Counted from the first letter of the stretch, positions 25,509 through 34,594 are shown. The stretch: DNA of 64,000 nt from Cellulomonas sp. NS3 (GCF_024757985.1 NZ_CP103289.1:3658001-3722000); one strand, 5' to 3'. A program made the numbers and translations. Notes: generated from the letters alone by a model not told the origin.

Positions 25509-26846
25509 GTGAGCGCCCGCCCCGTGCCCGCCCGGCTCGTCCGGGACCGGGTCACCGCTGCCCTGTACGCGTGCTTCGGCACGTGGGGGTGGTTCCTCTA
25601 CAGCTTCGTCCCCGGGCTGCCGCTGCTCGCCGACGAGCTCGGGATCACGCGCGCGCAGGCCGGCCTGCAGACGACGTTCATGGCGTGCGGCACCCTGACC
25701 TCCGGCTTCACGAGCGCCGCCCTCGTGCGCCGGCTCGGGCGCCGCGGGGTCCTGCTGCTCGCGGCCGGGCTGCTCGCCGCCGGGGTCACCGCGCTCGTGA
25801 GCGCACCGGGCCTGCTCGTGACGCTTCCCGCGGCGACCGTCGTCGCGACCGGCGGCGCGCTCTTCATCGCCGCCGCGCAGCCCGCGCTCACGGTGCACCA
25901 CGGTGCCGCGGGGCCGGCCGCGGTGAGCGAGGGGCACGGGGTCGGGGCGCTCGTCGGGCTCGTCGGGCCGCTCGCGCTCGGCGGCGCGGTCGCCCTGGGG
26001 TGGGGCTGGCGGCCGGCGGTGGCCGTCACCGTGGTGCTCGCGGCCGTCACGGCGCTGCTCGTCGCGCGCCTGCCCGGGCAGGGCGCGCTCGGCACGGCGA
26101 CGGCGACCGCGAGGGCCGAGCCGACGGGGACGACGGGGACGACGGAGACGGCGGGGACGACAGCGGCGGGGGCCACCGCGGCCGCGGCCGCCGACGCGGA
26201 GCCCGCCTCGTCCGTGACGGCCGCACGGTCCGGCGATGCACCGCACGCCGGTGCCGCCACCGGTCGCCCGCTCCGCTTCTCGACCACCTTCTGGCTGCTC
26301 TGGGCGACGCTCGTCGCGGTCGTCGCCATCGAGAACGCGACGACCGCGTGGGCGGCCGACCTGCTGCGCACGCACGCGGGCGCCGAGAGCGGGGTCGCCG
26401 CCGGTGCCGTGTCGGGGCTCATCGCCGGGATGTGCGTCGCGCGGTTCGCCGTCGGGCGCCTCGCGCTGCGGTTCACTCCCCTGCAGCTGCTGCTCGCAGC
26501 CTTTGCGGTCGCCGCCGCGGGCTGGCTGGTGCTCTGGGTCGCGACGACGCCGTCGCTCGCCCTCGCGGGGCTCGTCGTCGCGGGGCTCGGGTACGGGGCG
26601 CAGTTCCCGCTCGCGATCTCGATGCTGCTCGGGGCTGCCGACGGCCGGCTCGACCAGGCGCAGGCCCGCTCGACGCTCGGGGTCGGCGCCGCCGTCGCGG
26701 TCGCGCCGGTGCTGCTCGGCGGGCTCGCCGACCAGGTCGGGCCGCACACGGCGTTCCTCGTCGTGCCGGCGCTCGTCGCGTGCGGGGTCGTCGCGGTGCT
26801 GCTCGCGGAACGTGCCCGACGACGGCACGAGCCGCACCCGTCCTGA
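25509..26846 (+). CDS. MFS transporter
   Basis: A 445-residue major facilitator with two six-helix halves. The first runs from about 15 to 195, with LGITRAQAGLQTTFMACGT and an ALVRRLGRRGVLLLAAG loop. A long Thr/Ala/Gly-rich cytoplasmic loop follows (about 197-250), partly encoded by a 9-bp simple repeat. The second half runs to about 435. The pattern resembles small-solute or drug exporters; no substrate can be assigned. The start is GTG at 25509 (GTG at 25506 is equally possible), 31 bp after serC, so it may be co-transcribed. Confidence 0.8.
   Translation: MSARPVPARLVRDRVTAALYACFGTWGWFLYSFVPGLPLLADELGITRAQAGLQTTFMACGTLTSGFTSAALVRRLGRRGVLLLAAGLLAAGVTALVSAPGLLVTLPAATVVATGGALFIAAAQPALTVHHGAAGPAAVSEGHGVGALVGLVGPLALGGAVALGWGWRPAVAVTVVLAAVTALLVARLPGQGALGTATATARAEPTGTTGTTETAGTTAAGATAAAAADAEPASSVTAARSGDAPHAGAATGRPLRFSTTFWLLWATLVAVVAIENATTAWAADLLRTHAGAESGVAAGAVSGLIAGMCVARFAVGRLALRFTPLQLLLAAFAVAAAGWLVLWVATTPSLALAGLVVAGLGYGAQFPLAISMLLGAADGRLDQAQARSTLGVGAAVAVAPVLLGGLADQVGPHTAFLVVPALVACGVVAVLLAERARRRHEPHPS
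26123..26158 (+). repeat. 9-bp simple repeat in the MFS transporter loop
   Basis: Four tandem units GACGGGGAC, GACGGGGAC, GACGGAGAC and GGCGGGGAC. They encode Thr/Gly-rich residues in the cytoplasmic loop, and slippage would keep the frame. Confidence 0.7.
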
Positions 26847-26923
26847 CCGACGGACGCCGGGCGGCGCGGCCGTCGGACGCGCCGCCCTGCCGCCTCGCGG
26901 GCGCGGCGACCGCGGAACGGGCG

Positions 26924-26955
26924 CGGCCCGCCCCCGGCGAACCGGGGACGGGCCG
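26924..26955. terminator. Bidirectional terminator between MFS gene and LAATG-protein gene
   Basis: CGGCCCGCCCCCGG and CCGGGGACGGGCCG form a 14-bp stem with one mismatch and a 4-base CGAA loop, between two convergent genes. Confidence 0.75.
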
Positions 26956-26992
26956 TGTCGTGCGGGCCGGACGGGCCCGCTGGGTCAGCGGC

Positions 26993-27679
26993 TCAGCTCG
27001 TGGCGTCCCGGCGGGACCGCGCACGGGCCGCGACGAGCCCGCCACCGGCGAGCACGAGCGCGCCCGCGGCGACGAGCCAGGGGGTCGTCTCGGAGCCGGT
27101 CGCCGCCAGCACCTGGGAGGACGCGGAGGACCCCGGCGCGGCGGCGAGGACCGACGACGACGACGGGGGCGACGTCAGGCACACCGGCGAGGACGGCGGG
27201 TAGGCGACCGTCGTGGTCACGGACGGGTTGACGGCGAGGGTCACGGCGACGCCGGGACGGACCCAGTCGAACTCGTCGCCCTCGACCCACGTGCCGTCGG
27301 ATGCCTTGGTCCAGCCGGGCCAGTCGGCGCCCTTGCCGTCGGCGCCGGCGACCGCGCCGGGCCACGGGACGCGACCCTCGAGCGGGAGCCCGGACTGCAC
27401 GACGTCCGCACCGGACGGGTTGTCCCACGTGATGCTCAGCGAGGTCGCGCCGGCCCCCTCGGCCGCGACCTTGTACGTCAGGTAGGGGATGTCGTTGTCG
27501 CACACGGGCGAGAGGACCTCGACCTCGAGGGCGCAGACGCCCCCGGCCGAGTAGCCGTCCCCGGTGTCGCCGCAGCCGTTCGGCGACGGCGCGACCGCCG
27601 CGGCGGCAGGCAGCGCGAACGCCAGGCCGACGGCGGCCGACAGGGCGGCGGCGGCGCTCACCCTCATCGATCTCTTCAT
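26993..27679 (-). CDS. Secreted, sortase-anchored (LAATG) surface protein
   Basis: A 228-residue wall protein. It has a signal peptide (MKRSMRVSAAAALSAAVGLA...AAAAVA), a cysteine-containing extracellular domain (NGCGDTGDG, GGVCALEVEVLSPVCDNDIPYLTY, a WDNPSG beta segment) and a C-terminal sorting signal: LAATG, a hydrophobic helix, then ARARSRRDATS. LAXTG is recognised by class E sortases of high-GC actinobacteria; none is encoded here. The fold of the middle part is unknown but looks like an immunoglobulin-like domain. The ATG at 27679 follows GGGAGAGAGCACCGCC. Confidence 0.83.
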   Translation of the reverse strand: MKRSMRVSAAAALSAAVGLAFALPAAAAVAPSPNGCGDTGDGYSAGGVCALEVEVLSPVCDNDIPYLTYKVAAEGAGATSLSITWDNPSGADVVQSGLPLEGRVPWPGAVAGADGKGADWPGWTKASDGTWVEGDEFDWVRPGVAVTLAVNPSVTTTVAYPPSSPVCLTSPPSSSSVLAAAPGSSASSQVLAATGSETTPWLVAAGALVLAGGGLVAARARSRRDATS

Positions 27680-27833
27680 GGCGGTGCTCTCTCCCGTAAC
27701 CGGATCAATCGGACAATCAGGAGACGCCACCGTAACTCCGGCTCGCCGCGCGGGCCCGGAGGCGGCCGGGTGAAACCGCGGAATCACCCGGTCGGTCGCC
27801 CACCGGACGGGCACGTCGGGGCGCCCCGACGGC

Positions 27834-29873
27834 TCAGTCGGAGTAGGCGCCCGTGACGATCCCGGGCGCCGTGAGCGTCGGCGTCGTCCACACGTCGAGG
27901 CGCTCGCCCGGCGCCGGTGCGGGCACCGTGACCGTGAACCGGTACGTCGCCTGCTCGCCCGGCAGCAGGCGTGCGGTGAGCGTGCTCACGGCGCGCTCCT
28001 GCTCGGTGGCGGTGGCTCCCCCGACGAGCTGGTCGCCCAGGCGCTGGTCGAGGATCCGGCCGCCCGGGGGTGCGTAGACGGTGATGTTGGTCGCGACCCC
28101 GCCGACCGGCAGGCCCGTGTCGGCCGTCCCGGTGACGTACCGCGGGTACCCGGCGATGTCACCCGGAGGGGCGTACGCGAGGTCGAGGCGCAGGACGGCC
28201 GTGGCCCAGCCGGGCGCCGGCGGCGCGGCGCAGCGGAGCTCCTCGACGGTCAGGTCCGTCGTCAGGAAGTAGTCGAGCTTGCCCGCGGAGCCGTCGTTGA
28301 GGAACACGCCCGGAGCGCCCGCCGGGGAGCGTGCGTCGAGACCCGAGCCGTCGAGCGTCGTCTCCGCACCGGGGCGCTGCACCGCGTACGCGGCGTCACC
28401 CGGCCGGGCGAGGAAGTCCGCACCGAGCGACGTGCGCGCCAGCCGGTCCTGCTCGTCGGCGTGCGCCGACCAGACCCGCACGCGCCGCTCGTCGCTCGCG
28501 CGGGCGAGCGCGTCGAGCAGGTCCCGGGTCTCGCCGCGCCCCGAGCTCACCGCGGCGAACAGCGCGGACGCGACGTCGGCGTAGAACGCGTCCGCCTCCT
28601 CGGCCTCGGGCAGCCGCACGTACGCCTCGCGCAGCAGGACGTCGAGCACCGTGCCCGCGGTGAGCTCGACGCCGCCCGCCTCGACCGGGCCCGTCGCGTC
28701 GAGCAGGTACGCGACGGCGACGGGGTCCATCGCGAGCACGCCGTCCACCGGCGTGCCGACGCTGCGCGTCCACATCGCGCTCACGAGCTCGGCGCTGCGG
28801 GGGAAGTCGGGGGTGAGGACGGTGTTCTGGACCCAGCGACCGAGGCGGTCGCTGTGCACCGCGAGCTCCTCGTCGGTCAGCGGGAGGACCGGCGCGTCGA
28901 GCGGGCGCAGGTCGAGCGTCGAGCGCTGGTCGACGAGCCGGATCGCGCCCCCGTCGGCGGTGAACGCCGCGACCGCGCCGACGATCCCGCCCGCGCTGCG
29001 CAGCTCGGCGGAGTTGAGCGAGAGCAGCAGGTAGGTGCGGGGGCCGTCGGCGCCGAGCATCGGCGGCAGGAGCCGCGCCGCGTCGGACGCGGAGCCGAGC
29101 GCGTCGGCCGCGGTGCCGAGCCCGTCGGCGACCTGGGTCACCGGCCCGGCGACGCGGTCCACGAGGCGCGTGGTGTCGAGCGCCCCGACCGTCGCGGCGG
29201 ACGTGCGGGTCGTCGTCGCGGCCCGGTCTAGGGCGGGTGCGGCTGCGGTGAACAGGCCGAGGTCGATCGAGCCGTCGGCGCGCCGGACCTGGGGGTCGGC
29301 GACGAGCCCCCCGAGCTCGACGACGGCGGGCAGCGCGTCGGTCGCGACGTCGTCGACCGCGATCGCGACCGTGCGGACCGCCGTCAGGTTCGGTCCGGCC
29401 CACGGCAGGTGCTCCGCGAGGCGCCAGACCGGGTCGCTCGCCGCAGCCCGGGCCCGCGCGGTGTCCTCCTGCAGCCCCGGCAGGCCGTCCGCGAGCGCGC
29501 CGACGTCGCCCCCGGCGAGCCCGCTCTCGAGGTCCGCGAGGACCGCGCCCGCCTCGGTCAGGCCGTCGGCCGCCTGTGCGGCGCGGGAGGCCAGCCAGCC
29601 CGCGGCGACGAGCAGCACCAGCACGAGGACGCCGAGCGCGACGAGCGTGCGCCGCAGCCGGCGGCGGCGGGGCGGCGCGGGGTCCTCGTCCGGGACGGGC
29701 GCAGGGGTCCCGGACGCGGCTGGCGCGGGAGTCTCGTCCGCGTCCGTGGCCGCGGTCCCTCCCGGGCGCGGCGCGGGAGCAGCGGCCGTCTCGGCGGCCG
29801 GCGGCTCCCGGCCGTCGCGCGCGGGCACCGGCTCCGGAGCACGCCCCGGCTCGGGTTCGGCGGAGGGCGTCAC
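27834..29873 (-). CDS. DUF4012-domain membrane-anchored protein (first copy)
   Basis: A 679-residue protein with a disordered Pro/Ala/Glu N-terminus, an RRRRLRR segment, one membrane helix (about 75-98) and a large extracellular DUF4012 region. Family hallmarks: LLLSLNSAELRSAGGIVGAV, TLDLRPLDAPVLPLTDEELA, TPDFPRSAELVSAMW, GVLAMDPVAVAYLLDATGPV, VFLNDGSAGKLDYFL and a late beta-rich part. DUF4012 proteins often sit near polysaccharide genes in actinobacteria; function is unknown. The GTG start at 29873 has no clear ribosome binding site. A diverged paralogue lies at 53032-54873. Confidence 0.88.
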   Translation of the reverse strand: MTPSAEPEPGRAPEPVPARDGREPPAAETAAAPAPRPGGTAATDADETPAPAASGTPAPVPDEDPAPPRRRRLRRTLVALGVLVLVLLVAAGWLASRAAQAADGLTEAGAVLADLESGLAGGDVGALADGLPGLQEDTARARAAASDPVWRLAEHLPWAGPNLTAVRTVAIAVDDVATDALPAVVELGGLVADPQVRRADGSIDLGLFTAAAPALDRAATTTRTSAATVGALDTTRLVDRVAGPVTQVADGLGTAADALGSASDAARLLPPMLGADGPRTYLLLSLNSAELRSAGGIVGAVAAFTADGGAIRLVDQRSTLDLRPLDAPVLPLTDEELAVHSDRLGRWVQNTVLTPDFPRSAELVSAMWTRSVGTPVDGVLAMDPVAVAYLLDATGPVEAGGVELTAGTVLDVLLREAYVRLPEAEEADAFYADVASALFAAVSSGRGETRDLLDALARASDERRVRVWSAHADEQDRLARTSLGADFLARPGDAAYAVQRPGAETTLDGSGLDARSPAGAPGVFLNDGSAGKLDYFLTTDLTVEELRCAAPPAPGWATAVLRLDLAYAPPGDIAGYPRYVTGTADTGLPVGGVATNITVYAPPGGRILDQRLGDQLVGGATATEQERAVSTLTARLLPGEQATYRFTVTVPAPAPGERLDVWTTPTLTAPGIVTGAYSD

Positions 29874-29958
29874 GAGCCGAGCGTGTCACAGCGCGCCGCG
29901 CCGGCCGCCCGGGGGCGGCGACATTCACCCGGTGGCGCGGACCCGCCCCGACGACCGG

Positions 29959-31314
29959 TCAGGCCGCCGACGAGCGGTCCGACGCCTCCTGCGCACGCAG
30001 CCGGCGCGCGGTCTCGATCCGGGCACCCGGCTCGTGCGCGCCGTCCGGCTCGTCCGGCTCGGGGTGCCGCACCTCGAGGTGCGGGCGGCTGAGCACGTGG
30101 TACCGGACGGTCAGGTGCCAGCTCTTGGCCGCCCACAGCGCGGCACCGGTCGCGACGAGCAGCGCCGAGATCGACCCGAGGCCGATCGCCCAGCGCGCCC
30201 CGAACTCCTCGGCGACCCACCCGACGATCGGCGAGCCGATGGGCGTCGCGCCGAGGAACACCATCATGTAGAGCGCCATGACGCGCCCGCGCATCGCGGG
30301 GTCGGTCGTGAGCTGGATCGTCGTGTTGGCGGCGGTCATCATCGTGAGCGACGCCAGGCCGACGGGGATGCACGCGAGCGCGTACGACCAGTACGTCGGC
30401 ATGAGCGCCATGACCCCGCTCGTGACCCCGAACGCGAACGCCGCACCGATCACGAGCCGCACGCGCGGCCGCTCCCGCCGGGCCGCGAGCAGCGCCCCGG
30501 TGAGCGAGCCGATCGCGAGGATCGAGCCGAGGATCCCGTACTCGCCCGCGCCCTTGCCGAACTCGGTGCGCGCCATGACGGCGCTCGTGAGCTGGAAGTT
30601 CAGGCCGAACGTCGACACGACGCCGATCACGACCATGATGACGACGATGTCGCTGCGGCCGCGCACGTAGGCGATGCCCTCGCGGATCTGGCCCTTGGCG
30701 CGCGGGACGACGGGCATGCGGTGGAGCTCGGTCGAGCGCATCCGGGTCAGGGCCAGGATCGTCGCCGCGAACGTCACGCCGTTGAGCAGGAACACCCAGC
30801 CGGAGCCCACCCACGCGATGAGCAGGCCTGCGACGCCGGGCCCGACGAGCCGCGCGGTGTTGAACGACGCGCTGTTGAGGCCCACGGCGTTCGAGAGCTT
30901 CTCGCGCGGGACCAGCTCGGCGACGAACGTGTTGCGCACCGGGCCGTCGATCGCGGACACGCACCCGAGCAGGCCCGCGAACACGTAGACCTGCCACAGC
31001 TGCGCGTGGCCGGACAGCACGAGCGCGCCGAGCCCGAACGCGAGCACGGCCTGCGCCGCCTGCGTCGCGGCGAGCAGCTTGCGGCGGTCGAGCCGGTCGG
31101 CGAGCACGCCGGCCCACGCCGAGAGGAACAGCACGGGCCCGAACTGAAGCGCGGTGGTGATGCCGACGGCGATGCCCGACTCGTCGGTCAGCTCGGTCAG
31201 GACGAGCCAGTCCTGCGCGACGCGCTGCATCCAGGTGCCGACGTTGGCGACGAGGGCACCACCGAACCAGAGCCGGTAGTTGTAGTAGCGCAGCGAGGAG
31301 AAGGTGGGACTCAT
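29959..31314 (-). CDS. MFS exporter (EntS/MdtH-like)
   Basis: A 451-residue MFS transporter starting MSPTFSSLRYYNYRLWFGGALVANVGTW, the usual opening of the enterobactin-exporter-like group (MFS_3). Motif A appears as AGVLADRLDRRKLL, followed by DGPVRNTFVAELVP and a second-half RGRVMALYMMVFLG. Twelve helices fill residues 15-400, and the tail is charged and soluble. The start overlaps the MarR stop (ATGA), so the regulator and exporter are coupled; efflux of a toxic compound or antibiotic sensed by MarR is likely, the substrate unknown. Confidence 0.88.
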   Translation of the reverse strand: MSPTFSSLRYYNYRLWFGGALVANVGTWMQRVAQDWLVLTELTDESGIAVGITTALQFGPVLFLSAWAGVLADRLDRRKLLAATQAAQAVLAFGLGALVLSGHAQLWQVYVFAGLLGCVSAIDGPVRNTFVAELVPREKLSNAVGLNSASFNTARLVGPGVAGLLIAWVGSGWVFLLNGVTFAATILALTRMRSTELHRMPVVPRAKGQIREGIAYVRGRSDIVVIMVVIGVVSTFGLNFQLTSAVMARTEFGKGAGEYGILGSILAIGSLTGALLAARRERPRVRLVIGAAFAFGVTSGVMALMPTYWSYALACIPVGLASLTMMTAANTTIQLTTDPAMRGRVMALYMMVFLGATPIGSPIVGWVAEEFGARWAIGLGSISALLVATGAALWAAKSWHLTVRYHVLSRPHLEVRHPEPDEPDGAHEPGARIETARRLRAQEASDRSSAA

Positions 31315-31934
31315 TCGGCGGCGAGCCTCCGGAGCAGCTGGGCCGCCTCGGCGAGGGTCGCTCGCTCGGCGGGGGTGAACGCGGTCAGGCGGCGGGTCAG
31401 CCACTGGTCGCGGCGGCGGCGCGTCTCGGTGACCTCCGCGGCGCCCTTCTCGGTGAGGCTGACGACGACCTGGCGACCGTCGTTCGGGTGCTCGGCCTTG
31501 GTGACGAAGCCGAGCTCGGCGAGCGCGTTGACGGTCCGGGTCATCGACGGCGGCTGGACATGCTGGCGCTCGGCGAGCGCGCCCGGGGTCATAGGTCCGT
31601 CGATGTGGATCCAGGCGAGCACGGAGAACTGGTGGTCGGGCAGGTCCGCGGCACCGCGCTCGGCACGCAGCCGGCGGGCCGAGCGGAAGATGCCGATGCG
31701 GAGCTCGCCCGCGAGGTTCTCCGGGCGGCACTGCTTCGCGGTGGGTGCGGGCCGCGCGGTCGTCGTGGCGGTCGTGGCCGTGGCACCGGCACCGGCACCG
31801 GCCCGGGTGGCGGCGCCGGAGGCCGCGGAGGCGGCCTTGGTGGCGACGCCGGCGGCCGCGGACGCGGCCTTCGCGGCGAGGCTGGAGGCGCGACCCGTCG
31901 CCGGGCGCTGCGGGGCGATCTCTCCGAGGGGCAT
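31311..31934 (-). CDS. MarR-family transcriptional regulator
   Basis: A 207-residue regulator with a winged helix-turn-helix core from about 75: LPDHQFSVLAWIHIDGPMTPGALAE, QPPSMTRTVNALAELGFV and the wing EHPNDGRQVVVSLTEKG. Residues 14-66 are an unusual Ala/Thr/Gly-rich low-complexity extension not seen in typical MarR proteins (about 145 residues). The ATG at 31934 has AGGGTAAGAAC before it, which supports the long form. An inverted repeat overlaps the leader, consistent with autorepression. It is in an operon with the MFS exporter. Confidence 0.88.
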   Translation of the reverse strand: MPLGEIAPQRPATGRASSLAAKAASAAAGVATKAASAASGAATRAGAGAGATATTATTTARPAPTAKQCRPENLAGELRIGIFRSARRLRAERGAADLPDHQFSVLAWIHIDGPMTPGALAERQHVQPPSMTRTVNALAELGFVTKAEHPNDGRQVVVSLTEKGAAEVTETRRRRDQWLTRRLTAFTPAERATLAEAAQLLRRLAAE

Positions 31935-31937
31935 GTT

Positions 31938-31965
31938 CTTACCCTAGTTCATTACCTTGGGTAAG
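31938..31965. promoter_or_regulatory. Inverted-repeat operator upstream of the MarR-MFS operon
   Basis: CTTACCC (31938-31944) and GGGTAAG (31959-31965) are perfect inverted arms around an AT-rich 14-bp spacer containing TAGTTCATTACC. It begins three bases upstream of the MarR start codon, so the protein would block transcription or early elongation of its own operon. Confidence 0.6.
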
Positions 31966-32001
31966 CAACTGGACGAAACCGCCCATCTCGTCCGGCAGCG
32001 T

Positions 32002-32037
32002 ACGGCAGCCGCGCGGGCCTGGGCGCGCGGCTGCCGT
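32002..32037 (-). terminator. Terminator after the second RidA gene
   Basis: ACGGCAGCCGCGCG and CGCGCGGCTGCCGT make a perfect 14-bp stem with an 8-base loop, 33 bp past the RidA stop. Confidence 0.75.
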
Positions 32038-32070
32038 GCGGCGTGCACGGGTCGGCCCGCCGACGACCTG

Positions 32071-32481
32071 TCAGGCGACGGGACCCAGCGCCGCCGTGAG
32101 CTCGACCTCGACGCGCTGCCCCGGGAAGCCCAGCGCGGCGACGCCGAGCAGCGTGCTGGCGGTCGTGAACGCCGGGGCCAGGGCGGACGCGCGCAGCTCC
32201 GCCCACACGAGCCCGAGCTCGGCGGGGTCCGCGCTGACGACGTGGACCATCGACCGGACGACGTCCGCGGGCCCCGCGCCCGCGGCCGCGAGCGCGACGA
32301 GGCAGTTCTCGACGACCTGACGGGTCTGGGCGACGAGGTCGCCCGGCGCGCCGACGACGCGTCCCTCCCGGTCGAGCGGGCACTGCCCCGCGAGGTGCGC
32401 GAGGCGGCCCGCCTCGGAGACGGTCACGTGGCTGTAGCCGGGGGTCGCGTGCAGCCCGGGCGGGTCGAGGCGCTCGATCAT
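32071..32481 (-). CDS. RidA/YjgF family protein (second copy)
   Basis: A 136-residue RidA-family protein, distinct from the one at 13307-13714. It starts MIERLDPPGLHATPGYSHVTV, with the family strands LAHLAGQCPLDREG, LVALAAAGAGPADVVRSMVHV and a C-terminal LLGVAALGFPGQRVEVELTA. The GFPGQRVEVE arginine is in place for the substrate carboxylate, so this copy is a better candidate for imine deaminase activity. It stands alone between the MarR operon and a CAP-domain gene. Confidence 0.87.
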   Translation of the reverse strand: MIERLDPPGLHATPGYSHVTVSEAGRLAHLAGQCPLDREGRVVGAPGDLVAQTRQVVENCLVALAAAGAGPADVVRSMVHVVSADPAELGLVWAELRASALAPAFTTASTLLGVAALGFPGQRVEVELTAALGPVA

Positions 32482-32532
32482 CCGCCGAGTCTCACCCGGA
32501 CGCGGCCACCGTCCCAGCGCTTTGCCGCCGGC

Positions 32533-33228
32533 TCACGGGCCGAGGAAGACCGCCGAGCACAGGACCTGGTCGCCGTCCACGGTGCACGCGACGCCGAGCT
32601 CGTCGAGCGTCGGGTCGAGCACGTTCGCGCGGTGCCCCGGGGAGCCGAGCCACGCGTCGACGACCGCGGGCGGCTCCGCGGCGGCGCGGCTGAGGTTCTC
32701 CGCGGCGACGGTCGGCCCGGCGCACGCGTCGAGCACCGGGCCGAGCGGCGCGTGCTCGAGGTCCTCCTGCCCGACGAGGGCCGTGGCGCGGGTCTGCGCG
32801 CCCGCACGTGCGCAGTCGGACGCGGCGAGCGGGTCGAGGCCCTCGGTCCGGCGCGCCGCGTTCGTCGCGTCGACGAGCCCTGCGGCGTAGGCGTCCAGGT
32901 CCACCTCGGTGACGTCCCAGCCGTCCGGGGTGCGTGCCGGGGACGGGACCGGGGTCGGCGTCCCGGTGACGGAGATGATGCGCCCGACGTCCGGGCCACC
33001 GCGGCCCAGCGCCGCGACACCGGCCGCGAACGCCACGAGGACGCCGAGCGTGATCAGAACCCATCCCCACGAAGGCACGCCGCCGCGGCGCACCGGCGGC
33101 GTGCGCCACCCGTCGGGCACTCCCCCGGTCCACCCGGGCATGTCCGGCGGCCCCGCCGGCCCGGCCCCCTCGCCGGGCCCGCGCCCGGTCCCGTCGTCGG
33201 GCCCCGCGCCACCCCCCGACGCCGTCAT
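32533..33228 (-). CDS. Membrane-anchored CAP/SCP-domain protein coupled to ugd
   Basis: A 231-residue protein. A Gly/Pro-rich cytoplasmic N-terminus (1-50) precedes one membrane helix (about 54-76, WGWVLITLGVLVAFAAGVAAL). The extracellular CAP domain (about 110-231) has VDATNAARRTEGLDPL, ASDCARAGAQTRATALV, LEHAPL, AENLSRAAAEPPAVVDAWLGSPGHRANVLD and LGVACTVDGDQVLCSAVFLG, with four cysteines likely paired. ATG at 33228 is two bases after the ugd stop, and no strong ribosome binding site is seen, so translation is probably coupled to ugd. Confidence 0.87.
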   Translation of the reverse strand: MTASGGGAGPDDGTGRGPGEGAGPAGPPDMPGWTGGVPDGWRTPPVRRGGVPSWGWVLITLGVLVAFAAGVAALGRGGPDVGRIISVTGTPTPVPSPARTPDGWDVTEVDLDAYAAGLVDATNAARRTEGLDPLAASDCARAGAQTRATALVGQEDLEHAPLGPVLDACAGPTVAAENLSRAAAEPPAVVDAWLGSPGHRANVLDPTLDELGVACTVDGDQVLCSAVFLGP

Positions 33229-33230
33229 GG

Positions 33231-34556
33231 TCAGGGGCGCCCGAGCGCCCGGTAGGTCCAGCCCGCGGCGCGCCACCGGACCGGGTCGAGCACGTTACGA
33301 CCGTCGAGGATGCGCCGCTCCGCGACGACCTCGCCGAGCACCTCGGGGTCGAGCTCACGGAACTCGCGCCACTCGGTCGCGAGCAGCACGACGTCGGCGC
33401 CCTGCGCGGCCTCGAGCGCCGACTCGGCGAACTTGAGGTCCGGCCACTTGGCGCGCGCGTTCTCGACGGCCTGCGGGTCGGTGACCGTGACGTACGCGCC
33501 CTGGAGCTGCATCTGCGCGGCGACGGAGAGCGCCGGGGAGTCGCGCACGTCGTCGCTGTCCGGCTTGAACGCCGCCCCGAGCACCGCGACGCGCCGGCCC
33601 ACGATCGACCCGTCGCACACCTCGCGCGCCAGGTCGACCATGCGGACCCGGCGGCGCATGTTGATCGAGTCGACCTCCCGGAGGAACGACAGCGCCTGGT
33701 CGACGCCGAGCTCGCCCGCCCGGGCCATGAACGCGCGGATGTCCTTGGGCAGGCACCCGCCGCCGAAGCCGAGCCCGGCGTTGAGGAACCGGCGCCCGAT
33801 ACGGTCGTCGTACCCGATCGCGTCCGCGAGCCGGGTCACGTCGGCGCCGGTCGCCTCGCACAGCTCGGCCATGGCGTTGATGAAGGAGATCTTGGTCGCG
33901 AGGAACGAGTTCGCGGCGACCTTCACGAGCTGCGCCGTCGCGTAGTCCGTCACGACGAGCGGTGCGCCCTCCGCGAGCGGCGTCGCGTAGACCTCGTCGA
34001 GCACCGCCTGCGCGGCGTCCCCCGCGGGGGTCGGCACGGCGCCTGCACCGGTCGGCAGGCCGTAGACGAGCCGGTCCGGGTGCAGCGTGTCCTCGACCGC
34101 GAAGCCCTCGCGCAGGAACTCGGGGTTCCACACGAGCGTCGCCCCGGTCGGCTCGAGCCGCTCCGCGAGCCGCTCCGCCGTCCCGACCGGCACGGTCGAC
34201 TTCCCGACGACGACGTCGCCGGGCTGGACGTACGGCAGCAGCGCGTCGAACGCGGCGTCCACGAAGACCATGTCCGCCCCGAACTCGCCGCGCTTCTGCG
34301 GGGTCCCCACGCACACGAAGTGCACGCGCGAGCCGGCGACCTCGGCGAGGTCGGTCGTGAACCGCAGCCGCCCCGTCGCGGAGGTCTCCTCGAGCAGCTC
34401 GGGCAGGCCCGGCTCGTAGAACGGCGCGCGGCCGGCGGCGAGCGCCTCGACCTTCGCGGTGTCGACGTCCACGCCGACCACCTCGTGCCCGAGCTTCGCC
34501 ATCGAGGCCGCGTGGACCGCCCCCAGGTACCCGCACCCGATGACCGACATGCGCAC
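33231..34556 (-). CDS. ugd: UDP-glucose 6-dehydrogenase
   Basis: A 441-residue enzyme oxidising UDP-glucose to UDP-glucuronate with two NAD+, supplying a precursor for surface polysaccharide. It has an N-terminal Rossmann motif GCGYLGAVHA (7-16), FVCVGTPQ, WNPEFLREG (143-151), TDYATAQLVKVAANSFLATKIS and the catalytic Cys268 in FGGGCLPKD. The C-terminal domain has LGAAFKPDSDDVRDSP. GTG at 34556 follows AAGGAGTCACCAC; ATG at 34550 is possible. A TAGATT -10 lies at 34595-34600. The EPS locus begins 2 kb to the right. Confidence 0.95.
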   Translation of the reverse strand: MRMSVIGCGYLGAVHAASMAKLGHEVVGVDVDTAKVEALAAGRAPFYEPGLPELLEETSATGRLRFTTDLAEVAGSRVHFVCVGTPQKRGEFGADMVFVDAAFDALLPYVQPGDVVVGKSTVPVGTAERLAERLEPTGATLVWNPEFLREGFAVEDTLHPDRLVYGLPTGAGAVPTPAGDAAQAVLDEVYATPLAEGAPLVVTDYATAQLVKVAANSFLATKISFINAMAELCEATGADVTRLADAIGYDDRIGRRFLNAGLGFGGGCLPKDIRAFMARAGELGVDQALSFLREVDSINMRRRVRMVDLAREVCDGSIVGRRVAVLGAAFKPDSDDVRDSPALSVAAQMQLQGAYVTVTDPQAVENARAKWPDLKFAESALEAAQGADVVLLATEWREFRELDPEVLGEVVAERRILDGRNVLDPVRWRAAGWTYRALGRP

Positions 34557-34594
34557 GTGGTGACTCCTTCGTGAGGGATGCGTGAAGTCCGGCC

